Shown here: positions 9,656 through 20,948 of the stretch, one piece after another
Position numbering within the stretch: the stretch's first letter is position 1
Layout: each line of letters opens with the position of its first letter
Source: Ariolimax columbianus
Lineage: Eukaryota; Mollusca; Gastropoda; Stylommatophora; Arionidae
Direction of reading: 5' to 3'
NCBI GenBank assembly: GCA_036924085.1
Contig: JAVGWX010000007.1
Coordinates: 71,811,948 to 71,875,947, forward strand
Length of the DNA: 64,000 nucleotides
Made by a program: the position numbers and the translations under genes
The notes under the pieces: generated by a model
Database searches by the model: none
Told to the model about the DNA's origin: nothing
What the model saw: the letters and a program-made list of their open reading frames with translations, nothing else

Positions 9656-12600
9656 GACAAGTCAGCTCTCTAACACTCTAATGAAAGAACGCTACGGAAA
9701 TCGTGTTTAACTCCGCAGAAACCGCAGATTTCAAATACCTGGTCATTGACAAACAAAAGCCCTCAATAAATTCGTCTGGCCAAATAGTGAACGGGTGCTG
9801 GAAATAGACCATCTGAAGACAGGTCAGTTTTACCCTACTAATGACAGGGCGTTGCTACGGAAAACCAGCTCATATCGAGAGGAGCCGCAGACACTTTGGT
9901 TCACGTACAAGGCTGATAAGCCAATGGCGCGAGGCTACCATGTGGGGGATTACGGCCGAACCCTTGTAAGCCGCAATCCCGCCCAAAATCTCAGCACCAC
10001 TGCAATGGGAGGCTCCTACATGCTCGGGAGCTGGGGCTTGCGCCCCAGCCCTATCCGGTAGAGCCGCAGTAAGAGGTCCTTGCCGTCCGCCGATCAAAGC
10101 GGGCGGACAACTGCTTGATACTCACCTTATACGGCGATGGGATGCGAAACCACCAACACAAGACTTAGTACCTGGTCGGGGTGTCGAAAACAGTAGAGCA
10201 GCCACCTCACTGTGAACTGTCGAGACTCAACCAATGACCACGAGAGCTGTCCGCACACCAGGCGAACAACATCTCTGTGACATTACCAGGCTTGTCCTCT
10301 GGCTAAATGCACTTCGGCTACGATATCTACCTCTGTACGTTATCAGCCATATAACTATCATGCTGGACGCAGAAGAGATGCAGACCAGCGGACATTGCAC
10401 ACCTGCCCCACTGTGTCAACACCCCAGGTGGCGGGGAATGCTAGGCGTACCGTCTCTGCATAGAAGCCAAGAAAATAAAGGGAGAAAGAGATACCCCACT
10501 CACATGCAAATGCTACGTTTCTGGCAGGACGTGACGATCCTGGGATACAGACACACTGGACTGCCTCTCTTCCGGGTAAACCAGTCCATCTCATATACCA
10601 TCTCACATATCATCATTGCACCCTATAGACACGAGTAGTGAAGACTCGATAGTCTGGTAAGACAACTTCCATAAGAGAGACAACTCTGATCATAAACAAC
10701 TGCTGCCTTGCAGATAGGCTGGGGACAGCCAAAGGCTAAGGAGGGCATCCCTACAGAAACGCCTGTTGAAATCGGATGCACGGGGCCGCAAGCCTAACAA
10801 AACAGTGCAACGTAAATCACAGTATGATGGCAGTACAACCTATTAGAAAAACGTATGGCGCTCATCCTGAGGAGACCCGCCAGGCAGCGATAGCGCCGGG
10901 CCTCACGCCTCGAAGGGGCCCACCCTTGACTACTGGTGGTCACCCACCCATGTGTCGTGGAGTCAAGGCACATGGCTATGGGGCAACGTCTATTGGCCAA
11001 AACCTCAAGACCCTCAAAATACTACAGTGGAATGCGGAGGGAGTCATTAACAAAAAACTTTCCCTAACACATCACCTGCATGAAGGTAAGATTGACGTGG
11101 CATGTATCCAGGAAACGCACCTCAACAATAACCATAAATTCTCAATCAGAGGATACCAAACCTTCCGTCTAGATAGAGAAGGCCACAAAGGAGGGGTCCT
11201 GATACTGACCAGAAACAGCATACCGAGTAGCGCGGTACCTGTCAATCACACCGGACAAGCAGAAATTGTAGGAGTTGACATAATGGCTCAAGAGACGAAG
11301 CTCCGCATTTTCAATCTGTACGGACCACCAAACAGAGACCTATCGCTCTCGAGTATGGAGGTCAGAGACTCCAACTGCATAGTAGTTGGAGATTTCAACA
11401 GCCACTCGGAGAGATGGGGATACTCTGACACAGACAGCAGAGGTGACGAAGTGGAAGATTGGGAGATAGATGCAAATCTCTCCCTAATCAATAGGCCGGA
11501 GGATAGCCCTAGCTTCTATTCAAGAACATGGCATACCACCTCGACTCCAGACTTGGCCTTCTCCACACAGGACATACACTATAAAATAGACCGCCAGGTG
11601 CTAAACCAACTGGCAGGTAGCGACCACAGGCCGATCAGGCTAACCATTGACATGGAAGTAGGCCCACAGGAAACAAAACCGCTCCCACGTTGGAATTACA
11701 AACGAGCCGACTGGGACAGATTTGCAATCCTGACAGATGGGCTGTGTGAAACCATCAACACACGAAACACCAAAATGAAGCCCATGGTGGAGAGCCTAAG
11801 CAAGGCAATAATGCAAGCCGCCACTGAAACCATCCCAAGAGGAGCTAGGAAAAACTATAAGCCCTACTGGAATGATGAGTTGCAGAAAGTGGAAGATGCA
11901 GTAACAATTGCTAGGAACATGGCAGAGCGAGAAAAATCCATGGAGGCAAACATCGCCCTCAAAGCCGCCACGGCGAAGTACAAACAGACTCTCAAGCAAA
12001 CAGCAAGAGAAAGCTGGAAAAATAAAACGGAAAGTGTAAACCTGGACAAAGACGGGAACAAGCTATGGAAGCTAGTCAGAGCCATGAGCGACGAAACCCC
12101 GTCAAATAAACAAATTACTATCAAGCAGGGCGAGAACTTGATCACAGGTAAGAAAGCCGCAAACGCCTTTGTCGATCACTATGCCAGAGCAAACCACATC
12201 GAGGTCCCTGCAGATAAGCATACAGACATTAGCGAAGAGCAAAAGGGGCACGAAAACATGAATACGGCACCTGAAGAGCACATGATGGCCAAATTAACAA
12301 TGCGCGAAATGGAAGAGGCTATGAGAACACTAAAGAAAAGGAAATCTCCCGGAAAAGACGGGATAACAAACGAAATGCTGATGGGGCTGGGCCAAACAGC
12401 GAAGAGGAAACTGCTATCGGTCCTGAACCAAAGCTGGAAAAGGGGAATTGTACCACAGGCATGGAAAGACGCAATACTGGTACCAGTACCAAAAACAGGA
12501 AAGGACAAAACAGATCCAAATGGATACAGGCCCATAAGCCTACTGAGCTGTGTCGGCAAGCTGATGGAACGGATGATAAACACCAGACTGATGTGGCATC

Positions 12601-14559
12601 TGGAAGAAAAACGAATACTAATTCCACAGCAAGCCGGCTTTAGACAGCACAGATCCACTGAGGTCCAGGTCATCCTCATAGCCCAGGAGATAGAAAATGC
12701 CTACCAGGCACAGAAACACACAGTAGCTGTTTGGGTGGATCTGGAAAAGGCATTTGACAAAGTCTGGAAAGATGGACTTAGAGTCAAGCTAAGAAGAAGT
12801 GATGTTTGTGGGAAGATGTACAAGTGGATCAACCACTACCTCAAACAAAGAACGGCCAGAGTCCAAGTACAAGGGCAGATGAGCAAAAAGGTGACACTCT
12901 AGCAGGGAGTACCCCAAGGAGGAGTACTGTCACCCACACTCTTCCTGGTATATATAAACGATATTACAGAGAATATATCAAGAAGAGTCCATAGCTCAAT
13001 GTTTGCAGACGATCTGGCTATGTGGACCTCTGAAAAGAATCTCACCATAGCAAGAAATCGGATGCAGACGGCCCTAACATCGCTGGAAGAGTGGGCGAAC
13101 TCATGGCTGGTCAAAATAAACGAGGAGAAAACCACATGCACAATATTCTCGCTTTCATTTAAACCCCAAAGTACCAAATTAAGTCTAAATGGCAAATTCC
13201 TGCAGCCAAACGACAACCCAACCTATCTGGGAGTGACATTTGATCGGCGCATGACATGGAAAAGTCAGATTGAGAGAAACCGAATGAAAGCCAGAGAAAG
13301 AATGGCAATCATGAGGAAAATTGCTGGCACAAGCTGGGGAGCAGACGAAGGCATACTAAAGAAACTGTACACTGTAAGAGTGAGACCAGTTCTCGAGTAT
13401 GGCATTGCGGCATGGACAACAGCAGCGAACTCGAACTTCGATAAAGTTAACAAACTTCAAAACCAAGCCATGCGAATTATAACAGGTGGCATGAAGTCAA
13501 CGCCAATTGTAGAACTTGAAAAGATTACAAAACTGCAATCCATGACCGATAGAAGAGACTGCAGAGCCCAGCTGCAGTCAGAGAAACTCCGAAGACTGAC
13601 CGACCATCCAATGCACCAGAGACTAAACAATTTGGGAAATGGGAAACTAAAGCGGAGACACTTTGCAGAAATAGCCAAAGCAAAGATGCACAAAGATCCC
13701 ATAAATGCACTAACAACACCAAAACCCATCACTACTGTACGAAAACCTACCTGGAGGCAGGATATATTTCCAGAGGTGGTAGAAAATATACCAGGTATTG
13801 CAAACAAAAACTGCCAGACTGAAAAAAGAAAGGAGAGATACTACCCTAAGCTTCATAACGAAAAGCTACCCAAGCATGGACTGGACCCATGCATACACCG
13901 ACGGTTCTGTAACAAACACAACACAGAACGGAGGGGCAGGAGCATTCCTGAACCTACGAAATGGCAGAAAAATAACACTGTCATTCGCTACTGGTAAGTA
14001 CACAAGCAATTTCAGAGCGGAGGCAGAGGCACTGAGGGCGGCAGTGGAAGAAATGGTGACACACAGTGAAAATGAAAGCCATATAGTCCTGCTGACAGAT
14101 GCTCTCGCCGTAGTCACAGCGCTAAAAAGCCAGAAAAACACTGAGCTTAATGACTTAAGAGCAGCACTCTGCAAACTGTGCCAGCAGTCCGCACAAAAAA
14201 GGGTAGTGGTACAGTGGGTCCCATCACACTGCAACATCCAAGGCAACGTGGAGGCAGACAGACTGGCAAAAGAAGGTGCAAGACTACCACAAACAGATAC
14301 CAGTATGACGTACGAAGAGTCAAAACGGCTTATCAAAGCCAGATACATGACCAAATGGGAAACCGAACATACTGGTTACACCAAAAACGATGCCTTTTAC
14401 CAGTTGAACCGAAGAGAGCAGGTCGTTGTCTTCAGACTTCGCACTGGCCACAATAGACTGAGGTACCACCTATTCAACAAATTGAAGATAGGGTGTACCG
14501 ACGAATGCCCGTGCGGTACTGGTAAAATGACTGCGTACGCAGAAGAAGAAGAAGAAGAG
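9656..14559 (+). mobile_element. near full-length I-like LINE, copy 1 (broken)
   Basis: Same family as 47980-53026 and very similar to it through the 1.1 kb 5' region and the ORF. Both copies start at GACAAGTCAGC, which marks the probable element 5' end. The 5' region holds short ORFs and no recognisable gag-like ORF1. The copy ends in (GAA)n at 14559. Its left neighbour is a minus-strand fragment of the same family, and its right neighbour is CR1-like sequence. No target-site duplication is visible, so the junctions may have been rearranged. Confidence 0.85.
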
Positions 14560-14610
14560 ATTAATGTAGAAAAGCTAAAAATGAAGCAAGGGAAACATAG
14601 AGGGAGGTAA
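10776..14610 (+). pseudogene. APE-RT-RNase H polyprotein, inactivated
   Basis: Corresponds to the 1302 aa ORF at 49089. The endonuclease (QWNAEG, CIQETHL, GDFNSH, GSDHRPI) and most of RT are open to residue 708. Then GAG has become TAG at 12900-12902, just before the VPQGG motif. FADD follows in the resumed frame. An extra A in the run at 13822-13827 shifts frame before RNase H. Near 14528 a 155 bp deletion between two TGAC sites removes the last 50 codons and fuses GTGKMT to the (GAA)n tail, giving an artificial EEEEEE end. The element cannot make its full protein. Confidence 0.85.
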
Positions 14611-15348
14611 AGCAAAAGAAACATATTTAAAATATTTAAACAAGCTCAGAACCTTAATAAAGCAGAAAAAAGACTTCGAAAAAACAATTTCTCATAAGAT
14701 CAAGACTGAGAGTAAAAGCTTATTTTCTTATGTTAGAAATAAAAAAACACCCAAAATACAAAGTAGGCATTATCATAGATAGCACAAGAAAAATAATAAG
14801 TGAGAATAGGTATGCAACTCATCTACGCAATCAGTACTTTGGCATAGTTTAAACAAAATAAGACTTTTTTTCAAAAAACCAGAACCTATATACATTTTCC
14901 AAAGAGACATGGATAGAGTGAGAATAAAACCAATCTGTATTACGAAGGATATGGTTTTTATAAAAAAATTGAAGGGTTGAAAGTGAATAAATGTCTAGGT
15001 CAAGATTGTATTCATCCAAAAATAAAGTTTGAAATGAGAGACCTGCTAGCAAAAAGCTTGGCTATATTATATTTTCAGTCATTCGTAACAAGGATTGTTG
15101 CAGTGAATTGAACATATACAGGAGTGATCCCCCCCTTATTAACAAATGGCAAACAATTTGATTCGGTAATTTATAGACCAATTACTTTAACAAGCAAAGT
15201 ATGTAAATTGTAAGAACAAACAATCACAGAAAACATTGTAATGCATTTAGACAAGTTTAATCTAATCAGAAATAGTCAACATGGGATTACTAGAAAGAGA
15301 TCATGCTTAAAAAATGTAATAGAATTCATGGAGGAGGTTAACTTAACG

Positions 15349-16317
15349 TCTTTATACTGGCTTAGAAGACCCTGCAGAGTCTGTATACAACCAGTTTTAT
15401 TTACATCACCTTGCTCTAAAAGCTATGCGCATCCATTTTATTTTTAAATGCATTAACTGTCCCTGCCTCCCCCACCGCCCCACGCAATGCATTCCAAGCA
15501 GACACCACTCTCTGACTAAAAAAATATTTCATAATATCTAATCTGGACCTCTCTTTAGTCAGCTTGTAGCTATGCCCTCGTGTTATTGTGGGTGGCTGTA
15601 TTTAAAAAAAAACTTGTTATAGTCTAATTTATCCATTCCTCTGATGATCTTATAAACCTGTATTAAGTCACCACGACTTCTCTCTTGGAGACACTATAGG
15701 CCGGGTTTTCTGAGTCGTTCCTCATAACTGTAATTCTGGAATCCCACTATCATCTTTGTCGCTCTTTTTTGTATTCTTTCCAGCATGTTTATATCCCCTC
15801 TATGATAAGGACTCCACACCTGTACACAGTACTCCAATCTAGGTCTAACTAAAGCTTTATACAGTTTGACGATCACTTCCTTGCTCCTATGTTTAATATT
15901 TCTTTTTATCATACCTAGCATTGCATTTGCCTTTTTCAGTGCTACTTTAACTTGCTCAGTCACCTTTCCTGTATGATCTATTATAACCCCTCGGTCCCTT
16001 TCCTTATCTATCTTTCTAATATTGTTTTCTCCCATTCTGTAATTATGTTCCATATTGGATCTACCCATGTGGATGACTGTATATTTATCTACATTAAACT
16101 CCATTTGCCAGCTTACAGACCATTCTCGAATTTTATCTAAATCCGACATCAATATTTCCATTTCCGCTTTAGATGAGACACTACTGCATAGTTTTGTGTC
16201 ATCAGCAAATTTTGCAATCATGGATCCCATATCAATGTCCAAATCATTTATATATATTAAGAACAAAATTGGTCCCAAAACCGAGCCCTGTGGCACACCA
16301 CTTTTCACTTCACGTTT
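15349..16317 (-). mobile_element. nested CR1-like LINE 3' end, minus strand
   Basis: ORF 16308-15694 (204 aa, minus) runs from the RT motif SGVPQGSVLGPILFLIYIND through KFADDTKL and the thumb to NYSYEERLRK. The 3' part reaches a terminal sequence at 15349 complementary to the 3' end of the host element at 18425. It interrupts the + strand CR1 between FMEEVN and the VIYIDFAKAFD motif. Its ORF is much more open than that of its host, consistent with a later insertion. Confidence 0.75.
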
Positions 16318-17172
16318 ACTAAAATGATAGATAAAGAGGGTGCCAGTGAATGTTATTTATATAGATTTTGCAAAGGCCTTTGATAGAGTACCTCAGAAAA
16401 GATTATTTAGGATATTAAAATTACATGGAATAGATAGAGTGGTATCCAAATGGATTAAAAATTGGTGAAGGGGAAGAATGAATCGAGTGGGCTGCAGGAG
16501 TACTTTGAGTCGTGTGAAATAAAAGTGGAGTACCACAGTACTCAGTTTTGGAACCAATTTTGTCTTTGATGTATATAAACTATTTGGACATTGATATCGG
16601 ATCCATGATTTCAAAATTCACGGATGCCACAAAGCTACACAGTAGTATCTCATCTAAAGCAGAAGTGGATATACTGATGTCAGATTTAGGTAAAATTCGA
16701 GAATGATCTGTGAGCTTGCAAATGGAGTTTAATGTAGATAAATGGACAGTCATCTGTATGAGTAGATCTAATATGGAACATAATTACAGAATGGACGAGA
16801 ACAATATTAGGAAGATAATAAAGGAAAGGACCTAGAGGTTATACTAGATCATACAGGTAAAGAGAGCGAACAGGTAAAGGTACCAGTGAAATAGGCAAAT
16901 GCAATGTTAGGTTTAATATACATAAATATTAAACATAGGAGCAAGAACATGATTATCAAAATGTATAAAGCATTTATTATACTGTGTACAGGTATGGAGT
17001 CGTTATCGTAGAGGGGATATACACATGCTGGAAAGGATACTAAGTAGGGCGACAAAGCTGATGGTGGGATTCCAGAATTACAGTTATGAGGAAAGACTCA
17101 GAAAAACCGACAAACAGCGTCTAGAAAAGTGACGAATTCGATGTGACTTAATACAGGTTTACCTCTCTATCT

Positions 17173-17524
17173 ATTTATCTTCAGCCCATTTGTGTTGTAA
17201 GACGTAGTGGGAAGGTGGGACCGTCCTTGTTTCATATTTATTTTCTGGGGAATATCCGCTGGTGACTTGCCAGGTCAATCCTAGCATATATTACCAACCG
17301 TTCAGTTGGTAGCCCCTGGAATATACTATTGCCAATCTTTGGGATTGGTGGTGGTGGAAGTGCAAATTAGAGCAAGGTAGACCTGCAGCCTGTCAGGCGC
17401 CATCTATGCCGCTCCGCTAACCACATAACCAAGACTTGGTGTTATAGTTACACAGTCCCCTTTTTGCGACATATTCTCAGTGGGGTGACTATTTATATAT
17501 ATCCTTATTTAAATATAGTTTATT
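17173..17524 (-). mobile_element. repeat family B, copy 1 (SINE body)
   Basis: Its reverse complement matches 56735-56990: ACCCCAC-GAGAATATGTCG, CAAAAAGG-GACTGTGT, TTGGTTATGTG, GCGCCTG-CAGGCTG, TTGCTCTAATTT, GGCTACCAA-GTTGGTA and GGGATTGACCT (with changes). It lies between pieces of the + strand CR1-like element. Non-coding; the copy at 56485 has a tRNA-like head. Confidence 0.6.
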
Positions 17525-17536
17525 AGATAATGAAAA

Positions 17537-18113
17537 CAGAAAAACACTGAGCTTAATGACTTAAAAGCAGCACTCTGCAAACTGTGCCAGCAGTCCGCAC
17601 CAAAAAGGGTAGTGGTACAGTGGGTTCCGTCACACTGCAACATCCAAGGCAACGAGGAGGCAGACAGACTGGCAAAAGTAGGTGCAAGACTACCACAAAC
17701 AGATACCAGTATGACGTACGAAGAGTCAAAACGGCTTATCAAAACCAGATACACGACCAAATGGGAAACCGAACATACTGGTTACACCAAAAACGATGCC
17801 TATTACCAGTTGAACCGAAGAGAGCAGGTCGTTGTCTTCAGACTTCGCACTGGCCACAACAGACTGAGGTACCACCTATTCAACAAATTGAAGATAGGGT
17901 GTACCGACGAATGCCCGTGCGGTACTGGTAAAATGACCGCTGAACATCTGCTGCAGAACTGCCCGACATACGAGGATCAGAGAGAGCAGATGTGGCCATT
18001 ACCAGTGGAACTGCAAGACAAGCTCTATGGCAGTGGCGAGAGCCTCAGGATGACCGCCGCTTTTTTCGAAAAAATAATGGTTACTGTCTGACTGCGTACG
18101 AAGAAGAAGAAGA
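17537..18113 (+). mobile_element. 5'-truncated I-like LINE with 12 bp target-site duplication
   Basis: Starts inside the RNase H domain (KNTELNDLKAALC), keeps VVQWVPSHCN, the CPCGTGKMTAEHLLQNCP C-terminus and the stop, and ends GTCTGACTGCGTACG(AAG)n. It is flanked by AGATAATGAAAA at 17525-17536 and 18114-18125. Its sequence is very close to the intact copy, so the insertion is young. Confidence 0.9.
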
Positions 18114-18425
18114 AGATAATGAAAAAAGGATAAATTAGACTGTTAGAAGATGTTTCTAAATACAACCACCTACAAGTACCAGAAGGCATATCTAGAAATT
18201 AAGTACAGAAGGGTTCAAATTCGATATTAAGAAATTTGTTTTAGTCAGAGAGTGGCGAATTCTTGGAATGCATTGCCACAGAAAGTAGTGGAGGCAGGAA
18301 CAATTAATGCTTTCAAGAATAGATCGGATGGGCATAGTTTTTAGAATAAAGAAATGTAAATGAAACTGGTTGAATACAGACTCGTCAGTCTTCTAAACCA
18401 GTATTAAGCCGTTAAGTTAAGTCTC

Positions 18426-19012
18426 TTTCCTCTACTTTTAACCATTAGAATATGAACATTCATTATTATCTTTATATCACAAGTCATTTCATACCATATT
18501 GTTATTTATTATAATGTGAACCTTCATTCTTAACTTGACTTCACACCGCACTCTTCTTCTACTGTTAGCCACAACGCTGTCTACTTTAATTTTATCTTGA
18601 TTTCACACATCTGTGTATCCCATACTGTATTTATATATTTATCTGATAATGATTGACCATTTAGGCACTTGACAAAAATCACAATTAGTGCAACTTGACC
18701 TAATTTTAAAACAAATTGAAAAATAGCGAGACGTTACATGATGAATACAACGTTTTAGGTATTTAAAATCATTAAAATGTTCCATCATGAATGCAGCGTT
18801 ATAAAAATATGAAAACATCGTTAAATTTGTTTTGTACAATAACATTTTACCATATTTAGATATTTAAAAACAGGGTGTCATGATTAATCAACCATCATCA
18901 GTAAAATTGTAATCGCCTTTGATTGCACAATATCACGACCTATACAAAGTAATTCTTATTCTTATTGATACATTACAGTCATCCAATGAAAAACTAGTGT
19001 TCAAGCTTCGTA
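18426..19012. other. upstream region of the P450 gene
   Basis: AT-rich, between the 3' end of the CR1-like element and the P450 start codon. No convincing TATA box at a sensible distance and no upstream exon recognised. The promoter is probably here but I cannot place it. Confidence 0.35.
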
Positions 19013-19409
19013 ATGGAGTACATACTTAAGCACTTCGAAACATCGACTTGCATCATTTTCACTGCAAGTTTAATACTAATCGGATATGCAATTTTTTCTT
19101 GGGTCTTCAAGACAGTCCACAAAAACCTACCATCTGGGCCAAGAGAATGGGGCATAACTTTGAAAATGTTGAAAGCTTCCAGGGACGACTCGCTTCACGA
19201 GCTGGCATTCGACTGGGCCAAAAAGTATGGACCAATAACCTATGTCAACTTTCTAGGGTGACCAATAGCCATTCTGAACACAGCAGACATGGTCCGGCAG
19301 ATTTTTACTTCCGATAAGTACAAGTTTCTTGTGGGAAACAGAGTTCCAAACACGCCTTCAAAATTAGCCTGGTTTGGTGGCAAGGACTTGATTTTCACCA
19401 GATACGATG
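19013..19409 (+). CDS. P450 exon 1
   Basis: Starts at ATG 19013, which gives a 20-residue hydrophobic anchor (IIFTASLILIGYAIFSWVF). It continues with the SGPREWG segment and NFLG-PIAILNTADMVRQIF. Codon 83 is TGA where other residues of the motif are intact; a C-to-T change in CGA would explain it. The donor is ATG|GTAAGG at 19409/19410 and one base of the next codon is carried over. Confidence 0.85.
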
Positions 19410-20913
19410 GTAAGGTGTCATTTCAATTGCATTTGAGTTGCAACATTTGATAATATTTTGGAACGATATTAAGAATTTAGTATTTACATTTTGTAATTAA
19501 ATTCGGGGGGGGGGGGGGGGGGTGTGTGCAGATTTTACAGCCTCATTGTTGATGTACATGCTTCTTCCAGGGGTCTCTAAATCTAATTTTATTTTAGCAA
19601 AGAACGAAAACGTGAAAGGGTAGAGGCGTTAGAATCCCGATTATTTCAAGTGTCCTCTTGTCTCATGGGAAATGAAACCGGGATCTAATCCCATCTGTTA
19701 TGGACGATAAACTGGGAGGTCCCGTATATACGATGTGCCCATACAAAACCCTTTGTGGTTTGAAATCGAAACGAGAGGGCCGCTGCCATTGTCTGGGCAA
19801 CAGTAAACAGTGTAACAAAATGTCTACTAAATTGTTGCCTGCCTGACGGCCCAAAGACGACGGCTCCTTCGTCAAGCTAAGACATGACAGGTCAATCATC
19901 TGTTTGCCCGCACACTCGACTGAGAGTATGTACAAAGACATCTACACTCTCCAGCCCCCCCCCCCCTTCCCCCCAATAGATAGAATAATGACTAAGAGAA
20001 GGAAGTGATATATGTATCTTAGCTTAAATTAACTTCATTATACTGGTTTAGAAAGCTTTACAGAGTCTGTATACTGCCAGTTTGTTCCACTCCACCAATA
20101 CCACGACTGTGATCGTCCAATCGATTTTGGGATGCCTTAACTGATCCTGCCTCCAGCACACCTTGTGGCAAAGCATTCAAAGCATTCACCACTCTCTGCC
20201 TAAAAAAAATATTTCCTAATATCTAATCTGGACCAGTCTTTAAATAATTTGAATATGTGCCCTCTAGTTCTTGTAGCCGGTTGAACTTTGAAAAACTTGG
20301 TAAAGTCTAATTTATCTTTTACTTTTATTAATTTATAAGCGTGTATTACGTCACGTGAATTTATGTATGTTCTAGTTACCACATACCAGTGTATCTAAGT
20401 CTATCTTCATAACTATAATTCTTAAATTTAAAAAAATGTGTAGCTATTCTTTGCATCCCTTCTAAGATAAGGACTTCACACCTGAACACATAACTACAAT
20501 TTAAGTCTGACCAATGGTTTATATAGTTTCGCTATGGCTTCATTGCTCTTATGTGTAATGTTTCTTTTATTGATACCTAGCACTGCATTAACCTTTTTCA
20601 CAGCCACCTGGACCTGCTCCACACCTTACCTGTATTATCTATTATAACATCAAGGTCCCTTTCCATAATTCTCTTTCTGACTTGTTCACTCCCATCATGT
20701 AATTGTAACCCGTATTGAATCTTTACATGTGGGTGACTGTACATTCTTCAACATTATACTCCATCTGCTAGTTCTCAATCCATTTATGCATCTCAGCTAA
20801 ATCATATGACAATATATTCACCTATGTCGGAAACAAGACCCTGCCGCATAAATTTGTGTATGGTGTCATCTGTGGATTTTGAAATCATGGATCCCATATC
20901 ATTGTCCAAATCA

Positions 20914-20948
<35 letters not shown>

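Larger units (their letters stand above)
14560..18425 (+). mobile_element. CR1-like LINE, + strand, split by three insertions
   Basis: One degenerate element in three pieces. Piece 1, 14560-15348, holds the RT N-terminal part (KTESKSFFSYVRNKK, IYRPITLTSKVCK, then FMEEVN). Piece 2, 16318-17172, continues with VIYIDFAKAFDRVPQKRL through the thumb to SYEERL. Piece 3, 18114-18425, gives the C-terminus (FFSQRV-like, NALPQKVVEAGTINAFKNR) and the 3' UTR ending GTTAAGTTAAG. The pieces read consecutively across the insertions at 15349-16317, 17173-17524 and 17537-18113. Many stops are present and it is inactive. Confidence 0.75.

Noticed and set aside
8833..14559. twin-priming inversion of a single LINE insertion
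   Set aside because: Both parts contain the RNase H region and both have their own (GAA)n tail, so one template cannot explain them.
19259..19261. selenocysteine at the P450 TGA
   Set aside because: P450s are not selenoproteins and the position is not catalytic; a point mutation is simpler. No SECIS search could be run.
19505..19522. G-quadruplex-like poly-G regulatory element
   Set aside because: A single homopolymer run next to (TG)n; most likely a slippage-prone tract of uncertain length.
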